DNA of 64,000 bases from contig CM027378.1 in NCBI GenBank assembly GCA_015680905.1, positions 41,575,001 to 41,639,000 of the forward strand, read 5' to 3'. The notes under the pieces were generated by a model. That model searched no databases and had not been told where the DNA came from. It saw only the letters and a list, made by a program, of their open reading frames with translations. The translations under genes were made by a program, and so were the position numbers. This stretch comes from Coptis chinensis. Taxonomy: Eukaryota > Streptophyta > Magnoliopsida > Ranunculales > Ranunculaceae. Shown one piece after another: positions 21,197 through 32,650 of the stretch; position 1 is the stretch's first letter, and every line of letters begins with the position of its first letter.

Positions 21197-22856
21197 CTAA
21201 TATGAACATTAAATATAAATTGAAAAAACAAGAAATAACTTTCTTAAAATGAACCAGTGAGACATTAGTAGGAAAAAAAAGGCTAGTAAGACATTTTGTC
21301 AAACAAATTTGGGGTATCTTGTAGAACTACGCTACAAATCCAAATGTTTCAACCCGTAAATCAATGCTTCAAAACAAATTTGAAACTAGAAAATATTATA
21401 AAGATAAGAGATACGAGAATTTGGTGGAAAAAATTCTTGTTACCAAAGAGAGGTGATCATTTGTTCTTCGTGACCTCATCTTTTGGAAGAGCAGCTATAG
21501 AGAAAATAATAGACAAAGACTATTTACTTCTGGTGAGTCGTGTTTTATTTTCACTTATTTAGTTTTATTTTATTTTATTTAGTTTTTGTTTTGTTATAAG
21601 AAAAAAAAATAAAAAAAATGAGAAACTGACATGTCAAATTTGTTTTGTCCAATTAGTCAAATAGGAGACGTGGTACACTTAGCTAATGGTGTCCTGTGGA
21701 CAGAAATTCCGTGTCCACACATTCGTTCTCTTCTAATTATGCTAGTAGACTGTCAGTCCACTCCGTTCACTATAGTCAACCTATTTGTTGTTTTGATAGG
21801 GCCATAATACCCGCCGCGTGTCACTAGTAGAATAATTTATTAGACACGTGTAACAAAATGATGTAACAATATGAAGGGTTATTAGAATCTTAGGCAAGTG
21901 ACCCTTAGATTTGTTTGATTTCGCGCATCTCGATAATGTTATTTGATTTTGGTATCCATTTGCTCGTCTCGATAATGTTATTTGATTTTGGTATCCGTTT
22001 GCTCGTCTCGATAATTTCACTCATCTTCTCTGTTCGTCAGAAGTCAGAACTCATAACCCAGGTTTTTTTCTCAGAACCCATACTTCAACACTCAAAACCC
22101 GCCCGCTCGAGTTCTCTCGTCACCGATTTCATGATTGGTTTTGGTTCATAACCAATCTAGTTTCATGTATGTTCATCACCGATCTCACCACCGTTAGATT
22201 GATTGGGTTTTTATTTGTTCTTGGTAGTTCATCCATGTATTTTATTTTGGTTTCGGCCCCTTCTTGTTTTTGTTTTTGATCAGGGAATGTAAGTTATTTC
22301 AATTTTAGTTTCGATAACAAACTGGTGAAGGCTATGAGAGCTTAGTTCCAAGAAAATTGCCGAAAACAGAAAGCATTGAAACCCACTGCAAGTGGTCTTC
22401 ATTTATTAGGATTATGAGAGATTTGATGTTTAATAGTAGGAGGATGAGTTGATTGGAGGGTACGCATGTGTGTTTTCGTCTGTTTGGATGTGTGCTCTGG
22501 TCTGGTTGGAAACGGGTGAAAGTGGAGAGTAAATGGGTTTGTGTCAACCCACTTATAACTATTGGGCTTTGATATGTTGGGCTTCGATCTGTTATTGGGC
22601 CGAACTTGAGATGTGTAAAATGAAATATCAACTGTTTGATGTTTTAAGATTACAATGACTCAATCACAGGGTAGGCACGTGGCAAACGAAACACTATGAA
22701 CTTAATTATGCTATCCCTATTCCTTGAGGTTCTAATTGTCAAACATCAAAGGACAGATATTGTATAGGGGTATTCTCGCCATATTCAAAAGGCAAACAAT
22801 TTGACCATACTCAATTTGGCGTACTGACGGTTTAAAGTCTAATATCTTTATATATA
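21197..22856. other. Intergenic sequence with a 39-bp tandem repeat
   Basis: No recognisable gene. Two copies of a 39-bp unit beginning CTCGATAATGTTATTTG lie at 21929-21967 and 21968-22006, followed by a partial third. Confidence 0.5.
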
Positions 22857-22882
22857 CTAGCAAGATGCACGTGCTATGCACG
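22857..22882 (-). other. Helitron 3' terminus with hairpin
   Basis: Minus strand: stem CGTGC, loop ATA, stem GCACG (22882-22870), nine bases, then CTAG. This fits the subterminal hairpin that Helitrons use as a stop signal. Confidence 0.6.
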
Positions 22883-22932
22883 CGATGTTAAACAAAACTT
22901 GTCGAAAAGTGTAAACATAATTTTACTTTGCT

Positions 22933-23025
22933 ATTTTTTATTAATTTTCAAATTTGGGTGTTTGGAAGCTAGCATATTTTGAGAGAAAGCACACAATAAA
23001 TTGTTATAGGAGAGTGTGTACGTAC
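22933..23025. repeat. Direct repeat copy 1 inside the Helitron
   Basis: About 93 bp beginning ATTTTTTATTAATTTTC and ending GTGTGTACGTAC. It is highly similar to 26506-26595, which lies about 330-350 bp upstream of the TPR gene remnant. Confidence 0.8.
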
Positions 23026-23376
23026 GTGTGTTGTGTCTTGAACTCACAATTATTAGACCACCTAATTAAATAGGAAACCTGATTCTAGTCACGTGTTGTG
23101 ACAATCTATGAAACTTCAGGAACTCTTGATTAACAACATGCTAATTGATTTAGATGAAGTATAGTAAATAAAAAACAGTTATAGAAAGGCATAAAGCAAG
23201 GTATGTACAGATTCAAGTATGAATGAGATTTACAGATGAGTATCTGAATAAATGTTCATACCTGTGGTTCGTTCTGTAGCACAGAGGCCCCACTCTCCAG
23301 TTGCGGTGTGCTAACTCTATCCCACCAATGGGGGGACTTCAGATTGAGAGTTCACAAATGTGTTATTGTTTTCAAT

Positions 23377-23607
23377 AAGTTATCCCCCATTACGTTGGCT
23401 CTCCATGTGAGTTTTAATAGCAGAAGGGAAACCTCTTCCAATAGACGCATCTTTTGTTGGTGCTAGAGAAACCAGCTGAGGTCCAGTACACTTAACTGGT
23501 ACAATTTTATCTCTAGTTTGAACACGACTCAAACAACGATACCATTGCGAAGGCATCAAGGCAGACTCCACATCAACGAACCAATAAAGTGTACTACATG
23601 TACACAT
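23377..23607 (-). pseudogene. Unidentified coding-like exon in the Helitron
   Basis: A 75-codon open stretch with protein-like composition (DVESALMPSQWYRCLSR, KIVPVKCTGPQLVSLAP, GRGFPSAIKTHMESQRN). Coding resemblance appears to continue after a stop in a shifted frame (NTFVNSQSEVPPLVG) to about 23290. I do not recognise the family. Its strand agrees with the other captured pieces. Confidence 0.4.
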
Positions 23608-24300
23608 GATTACACAAGATTAGCAAAGGCATGAAGAACTTGGACGTCCTGGAATGTTCCTTCCATTAGATAGAATCTTGGCGAGTAAACTTTAATGAAT
23701 GTCCTACACAAGGAATGATTTGTAGCGAGGCAATTTTCTTGGTTCTTGAACCTTTAATCATGTAAATGTAAACCGGGGCGATCTAAGCCCGTTAAATGAG
23801 CTCTTGTCGAATAAGATCAAAAGTCATTATATTTAAGTGGCTGCAAAATAAGGCTTAGGTCATGATGACCAAATAAGGACTACCGGTGCTAGAATTTAGT
23901 GTTTCAATGTCATGAATTTAGTGTCAAGGATCTAGGCTGCCGGAAGGATCTAGGCATCTTGCGAGGAGGAGAATCTTTTAGGAGCAAAAGGCTCTACGCC
24001 TAAAAAGTTTAACCGAAGCTCAAGCAAAGCTATTTAATAACCGAATAACATGACACCTGCGAGAATATTACATTGATTTTCAAACAGAACCGCTAATGAT
24101 GAAGCTATATTGGAGTCATCAATAAAAAAAGATGGGACTACATAACATATTATTCCAAGGATATACCTCTTCTGAAAGGGCACAAATGACGATCAAACAA
24201 AACAAAATTTATAATGCACACCGCACGTTGAATAAATTGGTAGGTTAATACCGCGGGGGTATTTATGAAACTCCCCGACCGCTACTTCTAGAATGCAAAT

Positions 24301-26178
24301 TTAAGATAGTGAACTTATCTTTAATTGCTTGACCTCATTCCCATACTCTTTGAAGCTACACTCAACCGACTTGATGGCAGCCAGGCACCTTCCCTTCACT
24401 GTAGCATTTACTACATAGATTGAAGTGAGATTTTGTTTCCTTGAAGCAGGACCTAGTAATAAGGTAGTGGCACACAGAGCAAGAAAAATTGCAGTAACGG
24501 ATTGTGTCTCCATTATCAAGATTAACCAGGGTGTCCATGATCCCAAATCCACAATCCGGATTATCAAACATCTACAGGAACTTGGAAAAAGAAACTGTTG
24601 AAACATCAACTTCTCCATAAAATTCCGACGTTCTATCGGTCGACTGAGAAGGGCGGTAAATTGCTCTAAGCAATTCGATATATCTCATGGCATCTACTTT
24701 CTTAACCACTAAACTACCTTCACCAACATATCGCCACAGGAGAGCATCTGAAACTGTCCGCTTGCGCTGCTCTGGGGGACCACTGCAAATGGGAGCAAGA
24801 AGAGCACATAACATGCCCAAGTCCACCTTACTTGATGCCCAACTATTCAATACAGATAGAATTCTCTTGTTAATAGCTTTTACAGCCCCTTGGAACGTTT
24901 CAGGCTTCAAAAAATGAAGCAGATTGTGGAGGATTGCCTCCAGTGCAGACTCCCGGACATATTTCTCAAGGCTAACGGTGCGAGCATAGGAAACTGGAAC
25001 CTTCATTTCGCTTATTTCCTTCATCAAGAAATCTACATAGCAGAAACCCAATCTGGTGAGCCTCTGAAAGGCTCTGATCTAAAGGGCATTGGCCAAGTCT
25101 TCCCTACTTGTAGTCTCTTCATACACCCTCTTAAAATTTGATGGCTCCACAACAGCAAAATCCTTCCCCTTGGCAGGCTTCTTCTGCATTTGCTTCATCT
25201 GAGTAATTGCATCATGCAACTCAACCATGTTAGTCATCTTAAAAGCCTCTTTCAAGGTTTTTTCCGCTTCCCTCACCTCATTAGCCCCTAACAAAGCTAC
25301 AGCTTTGTTACGCTGTGCCCGGCAATGATTTGGCAAAATAGCTAGAACCCTGGTATACATCTCGGAAGCTCTTTGAAACCTCCCCATATTCATATAAAGT
25401 CCACCCAAATTGTACAATGTGTCAATATGCTCAGGCTTCAAATCAATTGCCTTCTGAAGCTCCTGAATGGCTCTCTCATCTTCTTTGATTGCATGCAAAG
25501 TCGACCCTAGATCAAAGCGTGCATCGGCATAAGCTGACTTCAAGAAAATAGCCTTTGCCAAAGCCTTTTCAGCTGCGTTATACTCCCCTACTCCAGAAAC
25601 CGCACGACCTAAAAGCTTCATAACCCTGAAATGAGTTGGGCAAAAAGGTACAACCCCTCTATAATGCCCACAAGCACTTAAAGCCATACCTTCCCCTTCT
25701 AGAGAAATTTCGAGATTAACATGAATTTGAGGAAGAAGGTAAGATGAGTGATTACCACCGCGTTGCGCCGCTTCTAATGCCAATAGAAATTCCTCCTTTC
25801 CTTCTCCCCATTTCCCAAGAATATACAAACAATTCCTAGCACGAAAATGCGGTTTAAAGTTCTCTAGTTGAAGCTCGCAAGACCTATTGAAACTCACTAA
25901 AGCATCTATAAACAAATGGAGCTCATACAAAACCCTGCCAATTGCCATATGCACATCAAACATGTCATCTCCCGACTTTGCGTCTTCTGCTCCCCCTCTC
26001 AAAACCACCAACTTTTTCATAAAACCACTACAATCCTTTCTAGATTCATCCCAAACAACGCCTATATCTGAAAATTCAGTAGATGGTCTAAATTCAGAAG
26101 ACCAACCTGGTTCAGAAAATGTATCGAAATCATCCCCACTCACTTTCAACCTCTTTAATGTAAAATGATTGGAGCAAG
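24301..26178 (-). pseudogene. Calcium-binding TPR / ZZ zinc-finger protein gene, truncated copy
   Basis: Strongly resembles, from memory, the plant TPR protein family of Arabidopsis At1g05150/At2g32450. The first frame (25079-26149, open further upstream to about 26178) reads through several TPR units, such as DLGSTLHAIKEDERAIQEL and HIDTLYNLGGLYMNMGRFQ. The next (24572-25051) holds the conserved C-terminal region (ETFQGAVKAINKRILSVL, APICSGPPEQRKRTVSDAL). A third (24362-24571) holds the Cys-rich ZZ-like end (CSVCHYLITRSCF, SLCSKC-like cysteines). The N-terminal EF-hand part of the family is absent. A frameshift near 25060, a TAG at 24569-24571 and another break near 24370 show it is dead. 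It lies in the Helitron's sense, which suggests capture. Confidence 0.85.
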
Positions 26179-26505
26179 GGACTTCAGGACATTAACTTGC
26201 CGAATTCAATAGTGGAACAAAGGTCTTGAACAGAGTTCATCCTTTTCAACAGTGATCAATATGACTTCATCCTTGCTGAACAGAGTTCCAATCTACAACC
26301 AAATTTCTTAAAAAAACACATCACAAAGAACTGTTCATACAATTAAATCGGAATTTGAAGAGAAAAAAAAAATACCTCTTGTTGCCAGGGTACAACGGCA
26401 CGTAATTGACCGACCGGCCAGCAAAAAGAATCTTCTTTTTCAACTTGTTATATCTTCTTCACGCTCAATTGGGGTTCCGTAAAACACCAAGTCTTCTTCT
26501 TCGCC

Positions 26506-26595
26506 ATTTTTTATTAATTTTCAAATTGGGGTTTTTGGAAGCAGCAAATTTTGAGAGAAAGCACACAAAAAAAATTTATGGGAGTGTGTACGTAC
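26506..26595. repeat. Direct repeat copy 2 inside the Helitron
   Basis: Partner of 22933-23025. In the minus-strand sense it lies just upstream of the TPR gene remnant, so it may be part of that gene's promoter or leader that was duplicated. Confidence 0.8.
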
Positions 26596-27492
26596 CATGG
26601 CATTATGCAATAGAAACTAATGAACAAAATTCTATACAACCACAAAATGAAGATTGAGGGTTAAAGTTACATTTTATCACCAAGTGATATGTTGACTCCT
26701 CTTGATTTCAGAGATCATGAGTAGTCGTATCCTAAACATAATATTTTTTCTTTATAGATCATTTCCAAGAAAGTGAAGCTGAGCAAAGTTTCTCTTGCAA
26801 AGTAAACTTTTTCCAAACCAGTAATGTGGATAAACCAGTTGATACGCTGACCCAAAACTGAACTTCTGTAGCTAGTAAAGACTAAAGAGTATCTCACTTT
26901 GAACTGTACAGTGTGAAGAAATCATAGTAAGGTGGAGTGTTTTTTAAGATGTCATTCAACATACAATATCACCGACATGGAAGAACCTAAGATTTGAAAT
27001 TTGTTTCCTACAGTTTCAGAGTAGCCACCATGAAAACATTCAAAACAGCAACAGATACCAGAGGCCTGAGTGATTAGTAAGAAGAGTTTCATATAAGAGG
27101 AATCAACAACTATCCCTTCTCTTCTTGTTATCTTAATTGAAAAATGTCGCAGATGCTAGTACCTCTTTTGTCCTGCCTATAAATAAGTGAATAGCTCTTA
27201 CAGTTGTCACCATCTATTTCAAGTGAAAAAAACATAGCGTTCTAAGCTGAACCCTTATAGTATGTCGTTTAACTTATCCAGTTTTTAAATGTACACAGAT
27301 AGCTTTGTGGTTGTTTCTATGGTGTAAGCCTACCCCACCTATTCTCACCCTATCCAAGATATTTTTTGCAGGTTTGACATTGCCGTTATGTGGAAGATAT
27401 TTTTTGAATTCTTTGACTATACACTGAAATGAAAAACCTTTTGTAACCCAACTATATGTAATATGACCAATTTAATAATTGATACAGTGCAC

Positions 27493-27772
27493 CTTGAATG
27501 AGAGGCTGAGACTGCGACGTGTTGCACCAGTAATTTCCTCATACTCAGCAGCATCCAATTCCCACAGGTGTTTTGGGTGAAACAGCTTCGGAAGAATGTG
27601 CTCTCTTATGCTTATAAGAAGAAAAAATGGCAAAGGGAATAATATTCCAGCAATAGGTATCAATGTTATGCCAAAACACATGAGAAGGTATATCAACTGG
27701 AAGACTGTGAAGAGAGTAATATACTTAAAGGGCACCGACTCCACAAAAGAAGCATGGACCCCTTCCAGAACC
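27493..27772 (-). pseudogene. Exon of a BOR-type boron transporter
   Basis: Reads [18 protein letters not shown], then two hydrophobic segments ([20 protein letters not shown] and [13 protein letters not shown]), then [19 protein letters not shown] and AEYEEITG. This is the highly conserved C-terminal membrane part of plant borate exporters of the SLC4-like BOR family. A splice acceptor (GAGCAG) precedes it and a possible donor (AAG/GTGCAC) follows. No neighbouring BOR exons were recognised, so this is an isolated captured piece within the Helitron. The exon itself is open and well conserved, so the capture may be recent. Confidence 0.85.
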
Positions 27773-28200
27773 CTGCTCAAAAAGGAATTACACAAATGAA
27801 AAATGAAACACTAAAAGACTATTGACGTAATTGGAATCAATTTAAGAAATTTTTGACATCAGGGTTTATTTGCGACAAACAACTTCCACTATCTGCTTTG
27901 GTACAACCATAAAGAAAATATTATGACATCTAAAACTTAGAACCAACAGTTCAACTATCAAATTAAGAGCAAAGCAAGACACATACCTTTGGTGGTAAGT
28001 GATTTGACAGCAAAGCATTCGTCCTTCTAAGTATAAACTGAAAAACATATCCACAGGTCACAAGGGGTAAAAAATTCTGCCTCGTAAACCTATTACAAGC
28101 TACTAATATTGTGCAATTCACAACAATAACAATTTTGAGTTAATAGAGTCACAATCTTGAACAAAATTATATGTAAATATTTTCTTTCTTAGAAACTTAC

Positions 28201-28300
28201 CTGATTCACTTTTCCACTTAGCTCTTTAGAGCGCTCAACGCCTAACTTTCTCTCATCTTCAGAAGCCGTAGGCTCTCTTCCACTAACAATAGGTGCCTAT
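28201..28300 (-). pseudogene. Exon-like piece in the Helitron, family unknown
   Basis: A 100-bp stretch between an acceptor (CATATAG) and a consensus donor (CAG/GTAAGT). It reads APIVSGREPTASEDERKLG and ERSKELSGKVNQ, hydrophilic and protein-like. I cannot assign it. Confidence 0.4.
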
Positions 28301-30990
28301 ATGTGGTAAAATCAGATACATGGTAAGAGGGTGAAGGCCATAGTAACGGTTGATACTCTCTGATAAGAAATGTTCTATTACATACTAACACTATTAAGAC
28401 AGTAGAGAAGATAAATGAAAGGGCCTCAAAAAGTGTTGGAGGAGGGTACAACCTCTTATTTGTAGTAGTAGTATATAACCATAGCCGAAGAAGAAAAGAT
28501 TGTCCATAAACACAATTGACAGAATAGATAACACTTACCTTGGCCCAAAGCAACAACACACCTAAGACACTCATACCGTACAATAACAATTTTAATATAA
28601 AATTTTTTTTCCATACACAAACCTATATGTCGTGCATAATTTAAAATAAACCAGAAACAATTGGTGGAAAAATACCTGTAGAATGCTTTGAACTTTAAGT
28701 ATCCAAAGCACTCTAAAATTCTTGGAAGCCACTAAAAAGAATGGAAATTGCTGCCAATCACATACTTAAACAACTAATTAAACACCATAGTTTCCATATC
28801 CATTTAGACCGTGGGTTCATTTTTTATACGAATTTCACAGCCAGTTGGCAAAATAATTAATCTTTTCTCCCCTGTCTTGGCCTAGTGCGTGATTTCACAC
28901 CAAAAATATTTAACCTCTTTCCAATTATGAACAACTCGATAACCCCCGGTTTCAAAACTAATATTATAAGAAGCCCTATTAAGGGATAAGCTATGGAAGA
29001 AGGTAGGAATTTTTACCTCTGATACATGACGGCCTAACCTGATTCGCAAGCAACACTTGAACTAAACTGACTTTAAAGCTTACTTCCAGCTCAATGGAGT
29101 TATAGGCAAGGCACCAGCTCTTCTTCCATCCCTTGTACATCAGTACTAAAAATCAAATACTTCAGATGTGTTAGTGTTCTAAAGGACATCTTCGAAAGGG
29201 ATATAAGTGTTGGGAAATCTCCACCTCTCAATTTGAAGACGCTTATTTATACAAATAATGAGAAAAGAAGCAACGGCATCAACAATGGTAAACAAAATCA
29301 TCAAAATCATGTACCAGTAAAAAAAAAAGCTAGAGTAATAAAAAAAGTTATGAAAGGGAAGCTATCATAACAAAAAAAACAACACAGTCTCATTTTAATT
29401 TCACCAACAACTATTCATCAAACCAAATAATCTAATGTGTGATAATCGAGAATGTACAAATACAAATGATAACGTGCTCTTAAAAATACAACTCTTAACG
29501 TGCAAAAATTGTAAAGAAGCGACTTCTTGTAGAGAAACTTAAAATGAAGAACACCGAAAAAAAGAGGAAAAATCCAATCGAAAGCGATAAGTAGAACGAA
29601 AAAAAAAAGAGATGGTCAAAGACTGCAAACTATATATTACTACTTTTGCACTCACAAGCTCCAATAATTTGCCTCTCACCTAACTATAATCCGTCATGTG
29701 ATGATCAAAAACATAAAAGTTGAAGAGAATTTGTCTCTCGTCAAAGCGCCGAGGTTATTAAGGCAAGAAGTTCACAAGGCAATGGAAATGAGACTACCCT
29801 TGCAAGTTACGACGGAGGAACTCAAGCCCCAAAGAACATCATAAATGGGGGTTTCTCGAGATGATTGCGTCCGATCGAAGAAAAGTTCTAGTCAATGCTT
29901 TGCTCCTATTAACCATGTTGAGAGGGATTCCCCATCACATCACTTATGGATTATATGGAGAGAGAGAGAGGAGGTAGCAGTGGCTGTTATAGTGAGAGTA
30001 GACGATGATGGAAGTTGTTGGGACTGAGATAAGCGGCAACGTAAGTGATTGTTTACTCTCCAGTGTTGGTTCTTTATTTTGTCTTGCCAAGAGTCCACAT
30101 TAAAAACAGAATCAAAGTGGGTAGTCTATAAGACTATAACGTTAAGCCAATCACTCGATGAACACATATGACAACACCCTAACCAGTCTATATATCACTG
30201 GCCATAATATGTTATATTGGTAGCTGCAATCTCCACTTTTTAAATCATGCACGTAATCACACAAAAGATCTAGATTCATATTCATATCCGTCAGAGCTAA
30301 CCAAAGTAACCATTTTGTCCATTTTGAGTGAAGGGTTGAAAGAATCCATCAACTTCTTGACCGGCGACTCGCATTCATCAGCAGCAGTTGGGTAGTTTCT
30401 CTACGTCCCTCAACATCGGTGTCCATCAAGGTTATTCGTGCAATTGGAGGCAAGAGTTGAAGCTTCCAATCTTTACTATCGTAGCTATGTAGCTAAGTTT
30501 CTGAATTGTTTGTTGAGGTTAAGAGACCGGAGGTTAAGTGATTATAGGTTTTTTTTTAATTTAAGAGACAGAGAAGAGAAGACTGTTGATCCCAAGTATT
30601 TCAAGAGAGGCAAGAGATAATAAGATTTTTTTTTACCTCCTGTTTGCAAAAAAAGATGGGATACGTAGAGATTGAGAGGGAGACGAAAAGGGAAATGATT
30701 AATGTATTTATGGTAATTTAAGTCTTAATTAATGACTAATAAATATAGGCGTACAATTCATATAGTCATATAGTGCGTGCATTTGGTTTTCAACCTGAAT
30801 TTACACAAAACTCCTTTGTGATGGTGTTATAACTTAAGGGTATAAATGGAAATAAAAGTTGAAATGATAGAATAGTCCTTTTTAAAGGCATTGAATATTT
30901 TATTTTAATATCTAATCAAGGGTATTTAGTAGTAGATAAAAGGTTGGTCTAATTTAAAAGGTCAGGTTAATTATGGTGTACTTTACTAAT
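28301..30990. other. 5' part of the Helitron, nothing recognised
   Basis: AT-rich; no convincing gene piece. Short open frames at 29845-30027 and 30438-30620 show no family resemblance. Confidence 0.35.
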
Positions 30991-31020
30991 AGAGATATAT
31001 ATTTATAATATATATATAAT

Positions 31021-31277
31021 GGGGGGAGAGATAGAGGCACAGTTACTGTAGCCACATTCTAGCAACAGTTTATCCCAGCTCTCCGTCTGTTTTAATCTAA
31101 TGGTCATGACGAAAAGTGTAATCGCCAGTTTTCACTTAGAAATAAAAGGAGGGTATTTTCGGAAAGCAAAATTTACCAAAGCCCAAAACCCATTTTCTCT
31201 CCAAATCAGTTCGACCTTCTTCTCTCCAAAATTTGGTTCGATCAATTTCTCTAAACCCTTCTTCACTGAAACGTCGA
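31021..31277 (+). repeat. Left terminal inverted repeat of the Pack-MULE
   Basis: Inverted partner of 35119-35374, with two extra G residues at the outer end. The inner part is pyrimidine-rich (TTCTCTAAACCCTTCTTCACTG). Confidence 0.9.
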
Positions 31278-31308
31278 TCAATTTCTCTAAATGCATCTTG
31301 TTTTCTAG

Positions 31309-32650
31309 AAATGTGTTAATGTTTAAGCACTCAATCTCCAAGTAACTGCACCTGAAGAAAGCCCCAATACTGATGGAATTCATGTCACGGAAACACGAAA
31401 CATCCAAATTGCTAACAGTGTAATTGGTACAGGTATACTAAATTACTAATGATTGAAAATGTACCCAATACTATGTAATTCATATATGCAGTATTCAAGA
31501 GAGCTGTTTGCATGGCCCTTTGAAACATTGAGTTTTGACCTTGCCTCTATGGAAAATAGTATTATGATGCAATGTCACAAATTCCCAAACGTTGAATTGA
31601 AATATCTAGATGGCTTCTCCAAATATTTAGTGGATATTTCTCTTTGTTCTTGGAAAAATTCTTAGTATTCTGATGCGGCGCAAAAATTTGAGGGTCTGTA
31701 GAGTTTTAGGCTGTGCACATTCATGGAGTGACAAATATTTGCATAGTACCAACTACCAACCAGTGCCTTAAGTTTTTGTTTACCACATCATGCATGATTT
31801 TGATTCAGTGAATGTTTTATGATGTTAAGGTGACGATTGTATCTCTATAGTAAGCGGATCTCAAAAAGTTCAAGCTACAAACATTAATTGTGGACCAGGA
31901 CATGGAATCAGGTATCCGATTCTCAGTTACTAACAGTTTGGATATGTTGTATCCGATTCTCAGTTACTAACAGTTTGGATATGTTTTCTTCCCAGCATTG
32001 GAAGCGTAGGAGCCGGCAATTCCGAAGAACAAGTTTCAGACATAATCATAGATACTGCAACCTTGTCAAGAACAACAAACGGAGTCAGAATTAAGACTTG
32101 GCAGGTAGATAGAAGTTCAATTCTATTGAAGATTTTGCAAGAACAATTGTATGCGCTTATTTGCCTAGATGCATACCTAAATAGGTAGATACATATATGA
32201 ATAACAGTGTTTTTTTTATATCTAAACAACACAGGGAGGTTTTGGAAGCGCCAAAAACATTGTTTTCCAAAATATTGTTATGAATGATGTCAAGAATCCT
32301 ATCATCATTGATCAAAACTATTGTGATCAGGATAATCCATGTAAAGAGCAGGTACCTATAATGACCGAAGCTAAGAAACTTCATGCCATAATTCAACCCT
32401 GTAAATAGTTCTAATTTGATTGGTCTTTTTCCCCGTAAATCAGCCGGCAGATAAGTAACGCGTTTTGTTCAAGAATATCAAAGGAACAAGTGCTTCCAAG
32501 TGGCCATAAAACTTGACTGCAAAGAAAACACGTCCATGTCAAGGGATCAAGATGCAAGCTATTAATTTAGTGGGAGAAAATGGTGCATCAGCTAAAACTT
32601 TATGCAGCAGTATTAAGTTGACAAAACTTGGGGAGATTTCACCGACTTGA
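31309..32650 (+). pseudogene. Captured polygalacturonase (GH28) gene, 3' exons
   Basis: Five exons with GT-AG introns: 31309-31432 (NLQVTAPEESPNTDGIHV, then NIQIANSVIGTG), 31830-31911 ([23 protein letters not shown]), 31996-32104 (GAGNSEEQVSDIIID, TTNGVRIKTWQ), 32235-32351 (GGFGSAKNIVFQNI, NYCDQDNPCKEQ) and about 32458-32650 (FKNIKGTSAS, GEISPT, stop). The GH28 landmarks NTDG, GDDC, GHG and RIK are all present, so the active-site half of this pectin-degrading enzyme was captured. An in-frame TAA in the first exon and frameshifts in the last break it. Introns show that genomic DNA, not RNA, was copied. The first exon starts only 31 bp inside the terminal repeat. Confidence 0.9.
31912..31985 (+). 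repeat. Short tandem duplication in a captured intron
   Basis: The stretch beginning GTATCCGATTCTCAGTTAC is present twice in succession (about 37 bp each) at the start of the third captured intron. It duplicates the splice donor. Confidence 0.8.

Larger units (their letters stand above)
22857..30995 (-). mobile_element. Candidate gene-capturing Helitron (non-autonomous)
   Basis: Read on the minus strand, the 5' end is TCTCTATTAG at 30995 after an A. The 3' end is CTAG at 22860-22857 followed by a T, with a short hairpin (CGTGC-ATA-GCACG) 9 bases before it. A TC start, a CTRR end with a nearby hairpin, and insertion between A and T without duplication are the Helitron hallmarks. The 8.1-kb interior encodes no Rep/helicase. 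It holds broken pieces of host genes, nearly all in the Helitron's own sense: a TPR/ZZ protein, a boron transporter exon, and two unassigned exons. The ends are short signals, so other boundaries are possible. Confidence 0.6.

Noticed and set aside
17000-21800. Search for MULE terminal inverted repeats around the FAR1-like gene
   Set aside because: No convincing inverted pair or 9-bp duplication found by eye, so it is not called as a complete transposon.
29845-30620. Short plus-strand open frames in the Helitron 5' part
   Set aside because: No domain, no splice context and no similarity to the other cargo.
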